DNA of 7,737 bases from the NCBI GenBank assembly GCA_937900755.1, contig CALCDN010000178.1:1-7737 (forward strand), read 5' to 3'. The DNA comes from an uncultured Acetobacter sp. (GTDB lineage: Bacteria > Pseudomonadota > Alphaproteobacteria > Acetobacterales > Acetobacteraceae). Position numbers and translations under genes: made by a program. Within the stretch, counting starts at the first letter, position 1, and the number at the start of each line of letters is the position of its first letter. Shown one piece after another: positions 1 to 5,970 of the stretch. The notes below the pieces were generated by a model. That model did not search any database. It was not told where the DNA came from and saw only the letters and a list, made by a program, of their open reading frames with translations.

Positions 1-1
1 G

Positions 2-754
2 GATGATCCGTACAACATGTATTTCACGCCCGATGGCAAGTCCGCCATTGTGGTGGCCGAAGCACGCAAACGCCTGGATTTCCGCGACCCGCACAGCATG
101 CAGTTGCAGCACTCCATTGATGTGCCCGAGTGCAAGGGTGTCAACCACGCCGATTTTTCCATTGATGGGCGTTACGCCATTTTCACCTGCGAGTTTGGCG
201 GGCATCTCGTCAAGGTTGATATGGTGGAAAAAAAGGTTATCGGGTACCTCAAGCTTTCCAGTGGTGGCATGCCGCAGGATATTCTGGTCTCCCCCAATGG
301 AAAAACCTTCTACATTGCGGACATGATGGCCGATGGCGTGTTTTTGGTGGATGGAGACACATTCCGCGAGACAGGCTTTATCCGCACGGGGCTGGGTGCG
401 CATGGGTTGTACCCCAGCCGCGATGGCACAAAAATGTATGTCGCCAACCGTGGCTCCCACCTGATCCACGGTCGCCCCCACAGCAAGGGTGGTGGGGTTT
501 CGGTCATTGATTTTGCAACAAACAAGGTTGTGGCCACATGGCTTATTCCCGGTGGTGGCAGCCCGGATATGGGCAATGTCAGCGCGGACGGCAAGGCCTT
601 GTGGTTGTCCGGGCGGTTTGATGATGTTGTGTACCGCATTAACACCGATGACGGGAGCATGATCAGCATTCCCGTGGGGCAGGAACCGCACGGCCTGACC
701 GTATGGCCGCAGCCAGGGCGTTACTCCATTGGTCACACAGGTATCCTGCGTTAA
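2..754 (+). CDS. YVTN-family beta-propeller protein, 5'-truncated
   Basis: The gene is cut by the window start. The frame is open from base 2, leaving 250 residues and a TAA at 752-754. The protein is built of repeated beta-propeller blades of about 40 residues. Each carries a [S/P]-x-D/N-G-K/R/T turn followed by a strand such as YAIFTCE, TFYIADM or KMYVANR, then a V-x-V-I-D/V-K-V-D strand. Examples are TPDGKSAIV, SIDGRYAIF, SPNGKTFYI, SRDGTKMYV and SADGKALWL. This is the YncE/YVTN lactonase-like propeller pattern. It ends in a conserved-looking tail, PHGLTVWPQPGRYSIGHTG. Family members are usually exported or periplasmic, but the N-terminus that would show a signal peptide is missing. Substrate and function are unknown; a propeller alone does not define an enzyme. 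A strong terminator follows the stop, so this is the last gene of its transcript. Confidence 0.85.
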   Translation, partial: DDPYNMYFTPDGKSAIVVAEARKRLDFRDPHSMQLQHSIDVPECKGVNHADFSIDGRYAIFTCEFGGHLVKVDMVEKKVIGYLKLSSGGMPQDILVSPNGKTFYIADMMADGVFLVDGDTFRETGFIRTGLGAHGLYPSRDGTKMYVANRGSHLIHGRPHSKGGGVSVIDFATNKVVATWLIPGGGSPDMGNVSADGKALWLSGRFDDVVYRINTDDGSMISIPVGQEPHGLTVWPQPGRYSIGHTGILR

Positions 755-780
755 GCCAACACGGATTTTATGGACTGTTG

Positions 781-815
781 AAAAACCTTTCCTCATAACG
801 GGGAAAGGTTTTTTT
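781..815 (+). terminator. Rho-independent terminator after the beta-propeller gene
   Basis: A perfect 12-bp inverted repeat (AAAAACCTTTCC at 781-792, GGAAAGGTTTTT at 802-813) encloses a 9-base loop and runs into seven consecutive T (809-815). This is a textbook intrinsic terminator. It begins 26 bases after the beta-propeller stop codon. The A-run on the left arm and T-run on the right could also let it work in the opposite direction. Confidence 0.9.
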
Positions 816-822
816 GTGTTTT

Positions 823-830
823 AAGGGGGA
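823..830 (+). promoter_or_regulatory. Ribosome binding site that fixes the start of the DUF2075 gene
   Basis: AAGGGGGA lies 7 bases before the GTG at 838. The upstream in-frame TTG at 814 lies inside the T-run of the terminator and has no Shine-Dalgarno sequence, so the GTG is preferred. Confidence 0.65.
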
Positions 831-837
831 CGGCGCG

Positions 838-2058
838 GTGGATAGGCAAACCAATCAGGCCTTGCAGAAACTTTCACCCGAGCGTGTTCTTTCCACCGGG
901 CAGGAGGACTTGCGCCAGCGTGTTGTGCGCTTCTGCTGTGAGCATGTGGCGCGGGGGAATGTGGTTTTTATTATTCAGGGGGATGCGGGAACCGGGAAAA
1001 GTATTGTCATCAACAAGATTTTTAATGACATACAAAAACTGTCCCGAGAAAAAAGCACCGTAAACGCCCTGTCGGGAACAAAGAACTACCTGCTGGTCAA
1101 TCATCCAGAAATGATGAAACTTTACAGGAATATCTCGGAAAAATCGGAGTATGTAAAAAAATCGGATTTTGAGAGACCAACAACCTTCATCAACACCATG
1201 CACAAAACCGGACAGATGGCGGATATTGTCCTGGTGGATGAGGCGCATCTGCTTTTAACAAAATCCGACAGATACAACAGGTTCGCACAGGAGAACCATC
1301 TTGAGGAAATTCTCAAATGCGCGCGGGTTGTCGTGATTGTTTTTGATGACAAACAGATTCTCAAATTCAAAAGCCATTGGACGAAGGGGCTCCTGGCATC
1401 GGTTCTCGCCCAGAAACAGGTTGAAACCTGCCAGCTTGAAAACCAGTTCCGTATGCAGGCCGGGGCGGAAACCTTACGCTGGATAGAGGAATTTTGTAAA
1501 AAAACTATATTGCCTGTTCCCAGGGACCCCTCTTTTGATTTCAGGGTTTTTGAGGACGCGCAGGACATGTACGAACTGGTGTGCCAAAAAAACGCCGGGT
1601 TTGGCCTCTCCCGCATGGTTGCGACCTACGATTATCCCTACCGGCTGGATGGCAGGGAGCATTTTATAACCGAAGGGCGTTTTCACCTGCGGTGGGACAT
1701 GGCAAGGCCGGAGGCCCGCCTGCCCTGGGCCGAACGGGCGGATACGATCGATGAGGTCGGCTCCGTTTACACCGTGCAGGGGTTTGACCTCAATTATGTT
1801 GGCCTCCTGCTCGGGCCTTCGGTGCGGTACGATGCGGGCCGCGACTCCCTCGTGCTCGACCCCTCCCGGTATGAGGATAGCGCAGCCTTTGCCGGTCGCG
1901 CAGGGCTTGCCCAGCCGGAGCAGAGCATGGAGCGGATCATGCTCAATGCGATCAATGTACTGATGACGCGGGCGGTCAGGGGGCTGTTCCTTTACGCGCA
2001 CGATCCCGCGCTAAGGGCGCGCCTTGCGCATGCGCAAGGCAGGGTCATGACGACCTGA
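838..2058 (+). CDS. DUF2075-family P-loop ATPase / SF1 helicase-like protein
   Basis: A 406-residue protein from GTG 838, chosen for its Shine-Dalgarno. Numbering is from that start. Visible motifs in order are Walker A GDAGTGKS (48-55), Walker B VDEAH (133-137), a motif-III-like VIVFDDKQ (166-173), QLENQFRM (199-206), a motif-V-like VYTVQGFD (310-317) and a motif-VI-like NVLMTRAVRG (373-382). Together these give the DUF2075 (COG3410, Schlafen group 3-like) fold, an ATPase expected to act on DNA or RNA in the cytoplasm. Many relatives carry an N-terminal GIY-YIG or other nuclease domain. Here the ATPase domain starts almost at once, with no added domain and no membrane segment. Two hand-counted rows in the 5' and middle part (1021-1080, 1141-1200) are 43% and 37% GC. 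Near the 3' end two rows (1681-1740, 1801-1860) reach 73%, close to the neighbours. No restriction, methylase or toxin partner lies beside it. Family assignment is firm; function is unknown. Confidence 0.88.
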   Translation: MDRQTNQALQKLSPERVLSTGQEDLRQRVVRFCCEHVARGNVVFIIQGDAGTGKSIVINKIFNDIQKLSREKSTVNALSGTKNYLLVNHPEMMKLYRNISEKSEYVKKSDFERPTTFINTMHKTGQMADIVLVDEAHLLLTKSDRYNRFAQENHLEEILKCARVVVIVFDDKQILKFKSHWTKGLLASVLAQKQVETCQLENQFRMQAGAETLRWIEEFCKKTILPVPRDPSFDFRVFEDAQDMYELVCQKNAGFGLSRMVATYDYPYRLDGREHFITEGRFHLRWDMARPEARLPWAERADTIDEVGSVYTVQGFDLNYVGLLLGPSVRYDAGRDSLVLDPSRYEDSAAFAGRAGLAQPEQSMERIMLNAINVLMTRAVRGLFLYAHDPALRARLAHAQGRVMTT

Positions 2059-2110
2059 ACAGGGGGTGATTGTCATTTCTGGCATGGCAGGTTTGTTCAG
2101 AGGGCAGGCT

Positions 2111-2128
2111 AAAACCGCACAAAACCGC
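2111..2128 (+). repeat. Two direct copies of AAAACCGC, 10-bp period
   Basis: AAAACCGC occurs at 2111-2118 and again at 2121-2128, one helical turn apart. It sits just upstream of the predicted promoter of the nfu gene. The spacing fits a protein binding the same DNA face twice, but two 8-base copies could be chance. Confidence 0.4.
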
Positions 2129-2138
2129 CATTCCTGGA

Positions 2139-2166
2139 TTGGAACAGAGGGTGCGCGCACTAAAAT
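2139..2166 (+). promoter_or_regulatory. Candidate sigma70 promoter for the nfu-rutE-tsaB-rimI group
   Basis: TTGGAA (2139-2144), a 16-base spacer and TAAAAT (2161-2166) resemble a sigma70 promoter: 4/6 and 5/6 matches to the consensus hexamers. Transcription would start near 2173, giving a leader of about 80 bases. A second possible -10, GATAAT at 2212-2217, lacks a good -35 at normal spacing but could serve an activator-dependent promoter. The 195-base gap 2059-2253 is the only sizeable intergenic region before this gene group. Confidence 0.45.
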
Positions 2167-2172
2167 TTTCAT

Positions 2173-2188
2173 ACAGAACTTGTTCTGT
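2173..2188. promoter_or_regulatory. Palindromic candidate operator ACAGAACTTGTTCTGT
   Basis: Perfect 7-bp arms ACAGAAC and GTTCTGT flank a TT centre. With the promoter at 2139-2166 it would cover +1 to +16, a repressor-like position. With the alternative -10 at 2212 its centre falls near -43, an activator-like position. The regulator is unknown. The 2-base spacer does not match the alphaproteobacterial LexA direct repeat GTTC-N7-GTTC or the Gram-positive GAAC-N4-GTTC box. Confidence 0.45.
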
Positions 2189-2253
2189 CCTCATTCTGGT
2201 GCCAACTGAAAGATAATCATACAGGCTTACCCTACAGATCGGACACTTCCGCC

Positions 2254-2814
2254 ATGTTTATCGAAACCGAAGGCACACCCAACCCCGCCACACTCAAGTT
2301 CCTGCCCGGTCAGGCCGTAGTGGGGGATGCGGGCACCATAGACTTTATTGATGCCGATGCCGTGGCGGGCCGCTCGGTTCTGGCCGATGCGCTGTTTGTC
2401 CTGCCTGGTGTCGCCCGCGTTTTTTTGGGGAATGACTTTGTCTCCGTCACCAAGGTCGACAGCGCGGACTGGGAGGAGTTGCGGCCGCTGGTGCTGTCCG
2501 CCCTGATGGACCATTTTGTGGCGGGCCTGCCGGTTGTGGCCGAGGGTGTGGCTGTCCATGAGGATGACGTTGCCCCCGAGGATGTGGAGATTGTTGTCCA
2601 GATCAAGGAACTGCTGGACACGCGCGTGCGCCCGGCTGTGGCCGGAGATGGCGGGGACATTGTTTTTCGCGGGTATCGCAACGGCATTGTACGGCTGACC
2701 ATGCAGGGCGCCTGCTCGGGCTGCCCCTCCTCGCGCGCAACGCTCAAGCACGGGGTGGAAAACATGCTCAAGCATTACGTGCCCGAGGTTGTTTCGGTTG
2801 AGCAGGTGGACTGA
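2254..2814 (+). CDS. NifU-family (Nfu) iron-sulfur cluster scaffold/carrier protein
   Basis: A 186-residue cytoplasmic protein that assembles or carries an Fe-S cluster and passes it to target enzymes. The N-terminal Nfu_N domain (about 2-88) opens with the family hallmark TEGTPNPATLKFLPG (5-19). The NifU-like C-terminal domain (about 111-178) holds DGGDIVF (132-138) and the cluster-binding C-x-x-C, CSGC at 154-157, in a GACSGCPSS context. Both domains and both cysteines are intact, and the length is normal for the bacterial and mitochondrial NFU1 type. The ATG is chosen because the conserved N-terminus starts there; its Shine-Dalgarno is weak. It heads a co-directional group. In many alphaproteobacteria an nfu gene lies close to tsaB and rimI, and here a nitroreductase gene sits between. 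A short AGCC/GGCT stem followed by CTTTT at 2824-2845 is too weak to call a terminator. Confidence 0.93.
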   Translation: MFIETEGTPNPATLKFLPGQAVVGDAGTIDFIDADAVAGRSVLADALFVLPGVARVFLGNDFVSVTKVDSADWEELRPLVLSALMDHFVAGLPVVAEGVAVHEDDVAPEDVEIVVQIKELLDTRVRPAVAGDGGDIVFRGYRNGIVRLTMQGACSGCPSSRATLKHGVENMLKHYVPEVVSVEQVD

Positions 2815-2880
2815 GCATATCTCAGCCACATAAGCGGGCTCTTTTCGGTGCGGAACTCTTGGCTTAAGGTGCGCTCCAGC

Positions 2881-2907
2881 GCCACGGCACCCCGGCGTGG
2901 CAGGAGG
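2881..2907 (+). promoter_or_regulatory. Hairpin and ribosome binding site before rutE
   Basis: In the 104-base gap 2815-2918 a 6-bp stem (GCCACG 2881-2886, CGTGGC 2896-2901) ends directly at the AGGAGG Shine-Dalgarno (2902-2907), which lies 11 bases before the ATG. The hairpin is adjacent to the ribosome binding site and does not mask it. No convincing promoter is visible in the gap, so read-through from the nfu gene is likely. Confidence 0.4.
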
Positions 2908-2918
2908 CAGGACAGAAC

Positions 2919-3503
2919 ATGTTGGACGCAAGTGGGTTAGATCTGCTGTTTACAAAGGCGCGTACCCCCCTGCGCTGGACCACCCGCACCGTGGAGGAGG
3001 GCCTGTTGCGCCAGATATATGATCTGGTGCGCATGGGGCCGACCTCGGGCAATTGCTGCCCTGCCCGTATTGTTTTTATCACTGGCTCGCATGGGCGCGA
3101 AAAATTGCGCCCTGCCCTGTCCGCAGGCAACGTCAACCGCGTTATGGGTGCGCCCGTTATTGCCATTGTGGCCCATGACCCGGTCTTTTTTGAACAACTC
3201 CCCAAGCTTAGCCCGGGGGAGGAACTGCGGTCGTGGTTTGCCGCCGATGTCGGCCTTTCGGAGGAAACCGCGTTTCGCAACGGCACCTTGCAGGGCGCTT
3301 ACATGATCATGGCCGCCCGCGCGCTCGGGCTGGACGTTCTGCCCGTTTCGGGGTTTGACCAGTCCGTGGTGGAAGACGCCTTTCTGGTAGAGTGGGGGTG
3401 GCGCGCCAACTTCCTGCTGTGCCTTGGGTATGGAGACTTCGCGGGCCAGCCCGAACGGGCTCCCCGGCTTGAGTTCGACCAGGCCTGCCGGATTGTGGAT
3501 TAG
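2919..3503 (+). CDS. rutE: RutE-type malonic semialdehyde reductase (nitroreductase family)
   Basis: A 194-residue FMN-dependent nitroreductase-fold protein of the RutE/HadB group, which reduces malonic semialdehyde to 3-hydroxypropionate with NAD(P)H. The resemblance to E. coli RutE runs along the whole length: FTKART (11-16), GPTSGNCCPARIVF (40-53), RPALSAGN (64-71), EETAFRN (115-121), ARALGLD (133-139), SGFD (144-147) and LGYGD (169-173). The length matches the family. The ATG is supported by AGGAGG 11 bases upstream. The stop TAG shares its last base with the GTG start of tsaB, so translation is probably coupled. RutE normally belongs to the pyrimidine-degrading rut operon, but no other rut gene is present here. 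The role may be general aldehyde detoxification or another nitroreductase substrate. The family call is firm; the substrate is inferred. Confidence 0.88.
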   Translation: MLDASGLDLLFTKARTPLRWTTRTVEEGLLRQIYDLVRMGPTSGNCCPARIVFITGSHGREKLRPALSAGNVNRVMGAPVIAIVAHDPVFFEQLPKLSPGEELRSWFAADVGLSEETAFRNGTLQGAYMIMAARALGLDVLPVSGFDQSVVEDAFLVEWGWRANFLLCLGYGDFAGQPERAPRLEFDQACRIVD

Positions 3504-4195
3504 TGGTGCAGCGTATTCTGGTGCTCGATGGCAGCCCCGCGGGCGATCATGCCTGCGGCACGGCAGCCTGTGTCGCCAATACGGATGGCCGGTTGCAGGT
3601 TCTGGCCTTCAGGCAGGAGGCGGGCAAGCAGGCGGCCGAAGGGGTCAGTCTTCTGGCGGCTCAGGCTTTGCGGCACGCGGGCTGGTCGCGCGCCCTGGGC
3701 ACAGCACCTGACCTGGTGGCGGTTGTGGTGGGGCCGGGGTCTTTTACCGGTCTGCGGGCATCGTGCGCGGCGGCGGCAGGGTATGCCGTGGGCGTGGGGT
3801 GCGCGGTTGTGGGGGTTACACGGGCCGAGGCCCTGGCCCCGCAACTTGATGACGCCCTGGCCACCCGGCCAGAACACATGGCTGGCTGGCTGGTGGTGAC
3901 CCCCGCCCGGCGTGGCCGTGTGTTTGTGGAAGACAGGCATGGGGCGCGGGCCGTAACCGTTGCGGACTGGACCGCCCCGGAGGGAACATGGCTTGTGGCG
4001 GGTGAATCGCGCGCGGACCTGGTGTTTCCCTCCGCCGTCATGTGCCCGTTAACCCACCCCGATGTGGAGCAGGTCGCCAGCGCGGCATTGCGCCGGGTGC
4101 AAGGGGCGTTGCCCGCGCGTGGGGCGCTGCCCGTATATGTGGACCCACCAGAGGCCAAACTGCCTGCCAACGGGTTACGGGCCGCTCCCGTATAA
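3503..4195 (+). CDS. tsaB: TsaB, t6A tRNA-modification complex subunit
   Basis: A 230-residue ASKHA-fold protein (YeaZ/TsaB). With TsaD and TsaE it transfers threonylcarbamoyl from the TsaC product onto A37 of ANN-decoding tRNAs in the cytoplasm. It shows the N-terminal ILVLDGSP strand (5-12) and the hallmark GPGSFTGLR (77-85). These are followed by a helix leading to GVTRAEALA (104-112), and the typical C-terminal PVYVDPPEAKLP (210-221). The start is GTG 3503, overlapping the rutE stop by one base. A second GTG at 3506 is equally possible and shortens the protein by one residue. No strong Shine-Dalgarno is seen, consistent with coupled re-initiation. tsaC, tsaD and tsaE are not in the window. 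Divergence outside the motifs is normal for alphaproteobacterial TsaB. Confidence 0.92.
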   Translation: MVQRILVLDGSPAGDHACGTAACVANTDGRLQVLAFRQEAGKQAAEGVSLLAAQALRHAGWSRALGTAPDLVAVVVGPGSFTGLRASCAAAAGYAVGVGCAVVGVTRAEALAPQLDDALATRPEHMAGWLVVTPARRGRVFVEDRHGARAVTVADWTAPEGTWLVAGESRADLVFPSAVMCPLTHPDVEQVASAALRRVQGALPARGALPVYVDPPEAKLPANGLRAAPV

Positions 4196-4647
4196 TGCCC
4201 CCTGTGCATATGGAGTGCGTGGGGGCAAGCCATGCCCAGGTGCTGGCCAGCCTGCACGCGCGGTGCTTTGCCCCGCCGGAGCAATGGAGCGCGGCGGCCA
4301 TGGCCAGCCTGCTGGGGTCTTCTGGTGTGTGCGCAGGGCTTGTGCTGGCCGGTGGATCGGCGGCGGGTTTTGTCATGCCGCGCTGCGTTGTGGGGGAGGC
4401 GGAAATTCTGACCCTGTGCGTCCTGCCCGAATACAGGCGGCAGGGGTTGGCCGCGCAGCTGGTGGCATGGAGCCTTGCCCATGCCGTGGCGCAAAAGGCC
4501 GACAGGGTTTTTCTGGAAGTTTCAGTCGGCAACCTTGCGGCACAAAAGCTGTACGCGCAGGCCGGATTCGAGCACAGGGGCCTGCGCCGGGCCTATTACC
4601 CCGATGGGTCCGATGCCCTTGTCCTGGGGCGCATGCTGGATGTGTGA
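4195..4647 (+). CDS. rimI: RimI-like N-terminal protein acetyltransferase (GNAT)
   Basis: A 150-residue GNAT-fold acetyltransferase. RimI transfers acetyl from acetyl-CoA to the N-terminal amine of ribosomal protein S18 and some other proteins. Visible features are the beta4 strand and acetyl-CoA loop EAEILTLCVLPEYRRQGLA (68-86, with R/Q-x-x-G-x-A as QGLA), FLEVSVGN (106-113), the LYAQAGF motif (119-125) and the RRAYY tail (131-135). All are typical of RimI. The ATG at 4195 overlaps the tsaB stop as TAATG. An in-frame ATG at 4210 is a less likely alternative, since the overlap and length fit 4195. The tsaB-rimI pairing is widespread in bacteria and supports the assignment. The gene ends 33 bases from the convergent purD stop. 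Confidence 0.9.
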   Translation: MPPVHMECVGASHAQVLASLHARCFAPPEQWSAAAMASLLGSSGVCAGLVLAGGSAAGFVMPRCVVGEAEILTLCVLPEYRRQGLAAQLVAWSLAHAVAQKADRVFLEVSVGNLAAQKLYAQAGFEHRGLRRAYYPDGSDALVLGRMLDV

Positions 4648-4654
4648 TCCTGGC

Positions 4655-4679
4655 CGGGTCGCGGGGGACGGCTACCCGC
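4655..4679. terminator. Weak GC hairpin between convergent rimI and purD
   Basis: The 33-base gap holds two mutually exclusive 5-bp stems: CGGGT 4655-4659 with ACCCG 4674-4678, or GCGGG 4661-4665 with CCCGC 4675-4679. No T-run follows on either strand. It could help separate the converging transcripts, but it is not a convincing intrinsic terminator. Confidence 0.22.
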
Positions 4680-4680
4680 C

Positions 4681-5970
4681 TTACAGGGCGCGGTTGCCAA
4701 TGTCGGTCCGCCACAAAGCGCCATCCCAGTCTATGGCTTTGACACCGGCATAGGCGCGTTTTTGCGCTTCTTGCACCGTGTCCGCCAGTGCGCATACCGC
4801 GAGCACGCGCCCACCGGAGACCACCAGTTCCCCCGCCATGTTCCGTGTGGTGCCCGCCTGGAAAACCCGTACGCCCTCAAGCGTATTGGCTGTGTCCACG
4901 CCATGGATCACAGCCCCTTTTTCCGGGCTGCCGGGGTAGCCGCGTGCGGCCATGACCACGCAGACCGACGCCTGGTTGGAAAAAGTGATGGGGGCCGTGT
5001 CCAGCCGGTCTTCCGCCAGAGCCTGCAGGGCGGGCAGCAGGTCCGATGTCAGGCGGGGGAGCAGGGCCTCGGCTTCGGGGTCGCCAAAGCGTACGTTGTA
5101 TTCGATCAGGGAGGGGCCTTGCCCGGTCAGCATGAGCCCTGCAAAAATAACACCACGGAACGGCGTGCCCCGGCGCGCCATTTCGCGCAGCATAGGGCGT
5201 ACCAGCAGGTCCAGGGCGGCTTCCTGCTCGGCGGGGCCAAACCCTTTGGGGGGGGATACAGCACCCATGCCGCCGGTATTGGGGCCGGTATCGCCATCGC
5301 CAATACGCTTGTGGTCCTGTGCCGCCCCGATCAGGCAGGCCGTCTCCCCCGCGCAGAACGCGAAGAGCGAGACCTCCTCACCCACAAGGCAATCCTCTAT
5401 CACCACGCTGTGGCCCGCATCGCCCAGGCTGTTGCCGGTCATCATGTCCGTAATGGCGGCTTCGGCCTCGGCTACGGTTGTGGCCACCACAACGCCCTTG
5501 CCCGCGGCAAGCCCATCGGCCTTGACCACAATGGGCGCTCCCTTTTGGCGCACATAGGCAATGGCGGGTGCGGCTTCGGTAAAGCGCTCCCATGCGGCGG
5601 TGGGAATCCCCGCGGCGTCGCAGACTTCCTTGGTAAAGCTTTTGCTGCCTTCAAGCTGGGCCGCGGCCTGCGTGGGGCCAGCACAGGGCAGGCCCGCCAG
5701 CGCGCAGGCATCGGCCAGCCCCGCAACCAGCGGGGCCTCGGGGCCGGGGACCACCAGATCAATTTCCTGCTCGCGGGCAAAGGTTACCAGCGCTGCCACG
5801 TCATGCGCGCCAATAGGCACGTTTACCCCGCAAAGAGCCGTGCCGGGGTTGCCGGGGGCAATGAACAGCGCGGAAAGTGCGGGGGATTTGGCCAGTGTTT
5901 CGGCCATGGCATGTTCGCGGCCGCCTGAGCCTACCAGAAGTACGCGCAATTCTTTTCTCCTGCTGTTCAT
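4681..5970 (-). CDS. purD: Phosphoribosylamine-glycine ligase (GAR synthetase)
   Basis: A 429-residue ATP-grasp enzyme catalysing the second step of de novo purine synthesis: phosphoribosylamine + glycine + ATP to GAR + ADP + Pi. Motifs from ATG 5970 are VGSGGREHA (13-21) in the N-domain, PGPEAPLVAGLAD (75-87), ADGLAAGKGVVV (151-162) for ATP binding, GDGDTGPNTGGMGA (224-237) and the metal and ligand motif EYNVRFGDPE (290-299). The C-domain starts around 335 (VCVVMAARGYPG). All are intact and the length is normal. The start is uncertain. ATG 5970 has a poor AAAGAG upstream. TTG 5949 has AGGAGA six bases upstream and would begin right at the canonical RVLLVGSGGREHA, giving 422 residues. The frame is open for 62 more codons upstream, into xseA, but that stretch has no homology. 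It stands alone on the minus strand, convergent with rimI and divergent from xseA. Confidence 0.95.
   Translation of the reverse strand: MNSRRKELRVLLVGSGGREHAMAETLAKSPALSALFIAPGNPGTALCGVNVPIGAHDVAALVTFAREQEIDLVVPGPEAPLVAGLADACALAGLPCAGPTQAAAQLEGSKSFTKEVCDAAGIPTAAWERFTEAAPAIAYVRQKGAPIVVKADGLAAGKGVVVATTVAEAEAAITDMMTGNSLGDAGHSVVIEDCLVGEEVSLFAFCAGETACLIGAAQDHKRIGDGDTGPNTGGMGAVSPPKGFGPAEQEAALDLLVRPMLREMARRGTPFRGVIFAGLMLTGQGPSLIEYNVRFGDPEAEALLPRLTSDLLPALQALAEDRLDTAPITFSNQASVCVVMAARGYPGSPEKGAVIHGVDTANTLEGVRVFQAGTTRNMAGELVVSGGRVLAVCALADTVQEAQKRAYAGVKAIDWDGALWRTDIGNRAL
5956..5961 (-). promoter_or_regulatory. Internal Shine-Dalgarno supporting a TTG start for purD
   Basis: On the minus strand AGGAGA (5961-5956) lies six bases before TTG 5949-5947. 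It is the best ribosome binding site near the purD start and sits downstream of ATG 5970. It argues that some or all PurD starts at the TTG. Confidence 0.45.

Noticed and set aside
814..837. TTG start for the DUF2075 gene
   Set aside because: It lies inside the terminator T-run and lacks a Shine-Dalgarno; GTG 838 has AAGGGGGA 7 bases upstream.
2173..2188. LexA (SOS) box
   Set aside because: GAAC-TT-GTTC has a 2-base spacer. Alphaproteobacterial LexA uses GTTC-N7-GTTC and the Gram-positive box uses a 4-base spacer.
2066..2209. Possible 47-residue ORF from GTG 2066 (or ATG 2084) in the gap after the DUF2075 gene
   Set aside because: An SD-like AGGGGGTGAT is present, but it overlaps the GTG and is too far from the ATG. 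The translation has no recognisable motif and would cover the predicted promoter. Chance is more likely.
3661..4494. 277-codon minus-strand frame across tsaB and rimI
   Set aside because: Shadow of two well-supported genes; low-complexity Arg/Ala/Thr composition.
4762..5928. 388-codon open frame on the plus strand opposite purD
   Set aside because: Fully antisense to a complete, motif-rich purD. Its translation is rich in Gly, His, Arg and Ala with no recognisable domain, as expected from the mirror frame of a high-GC gene.
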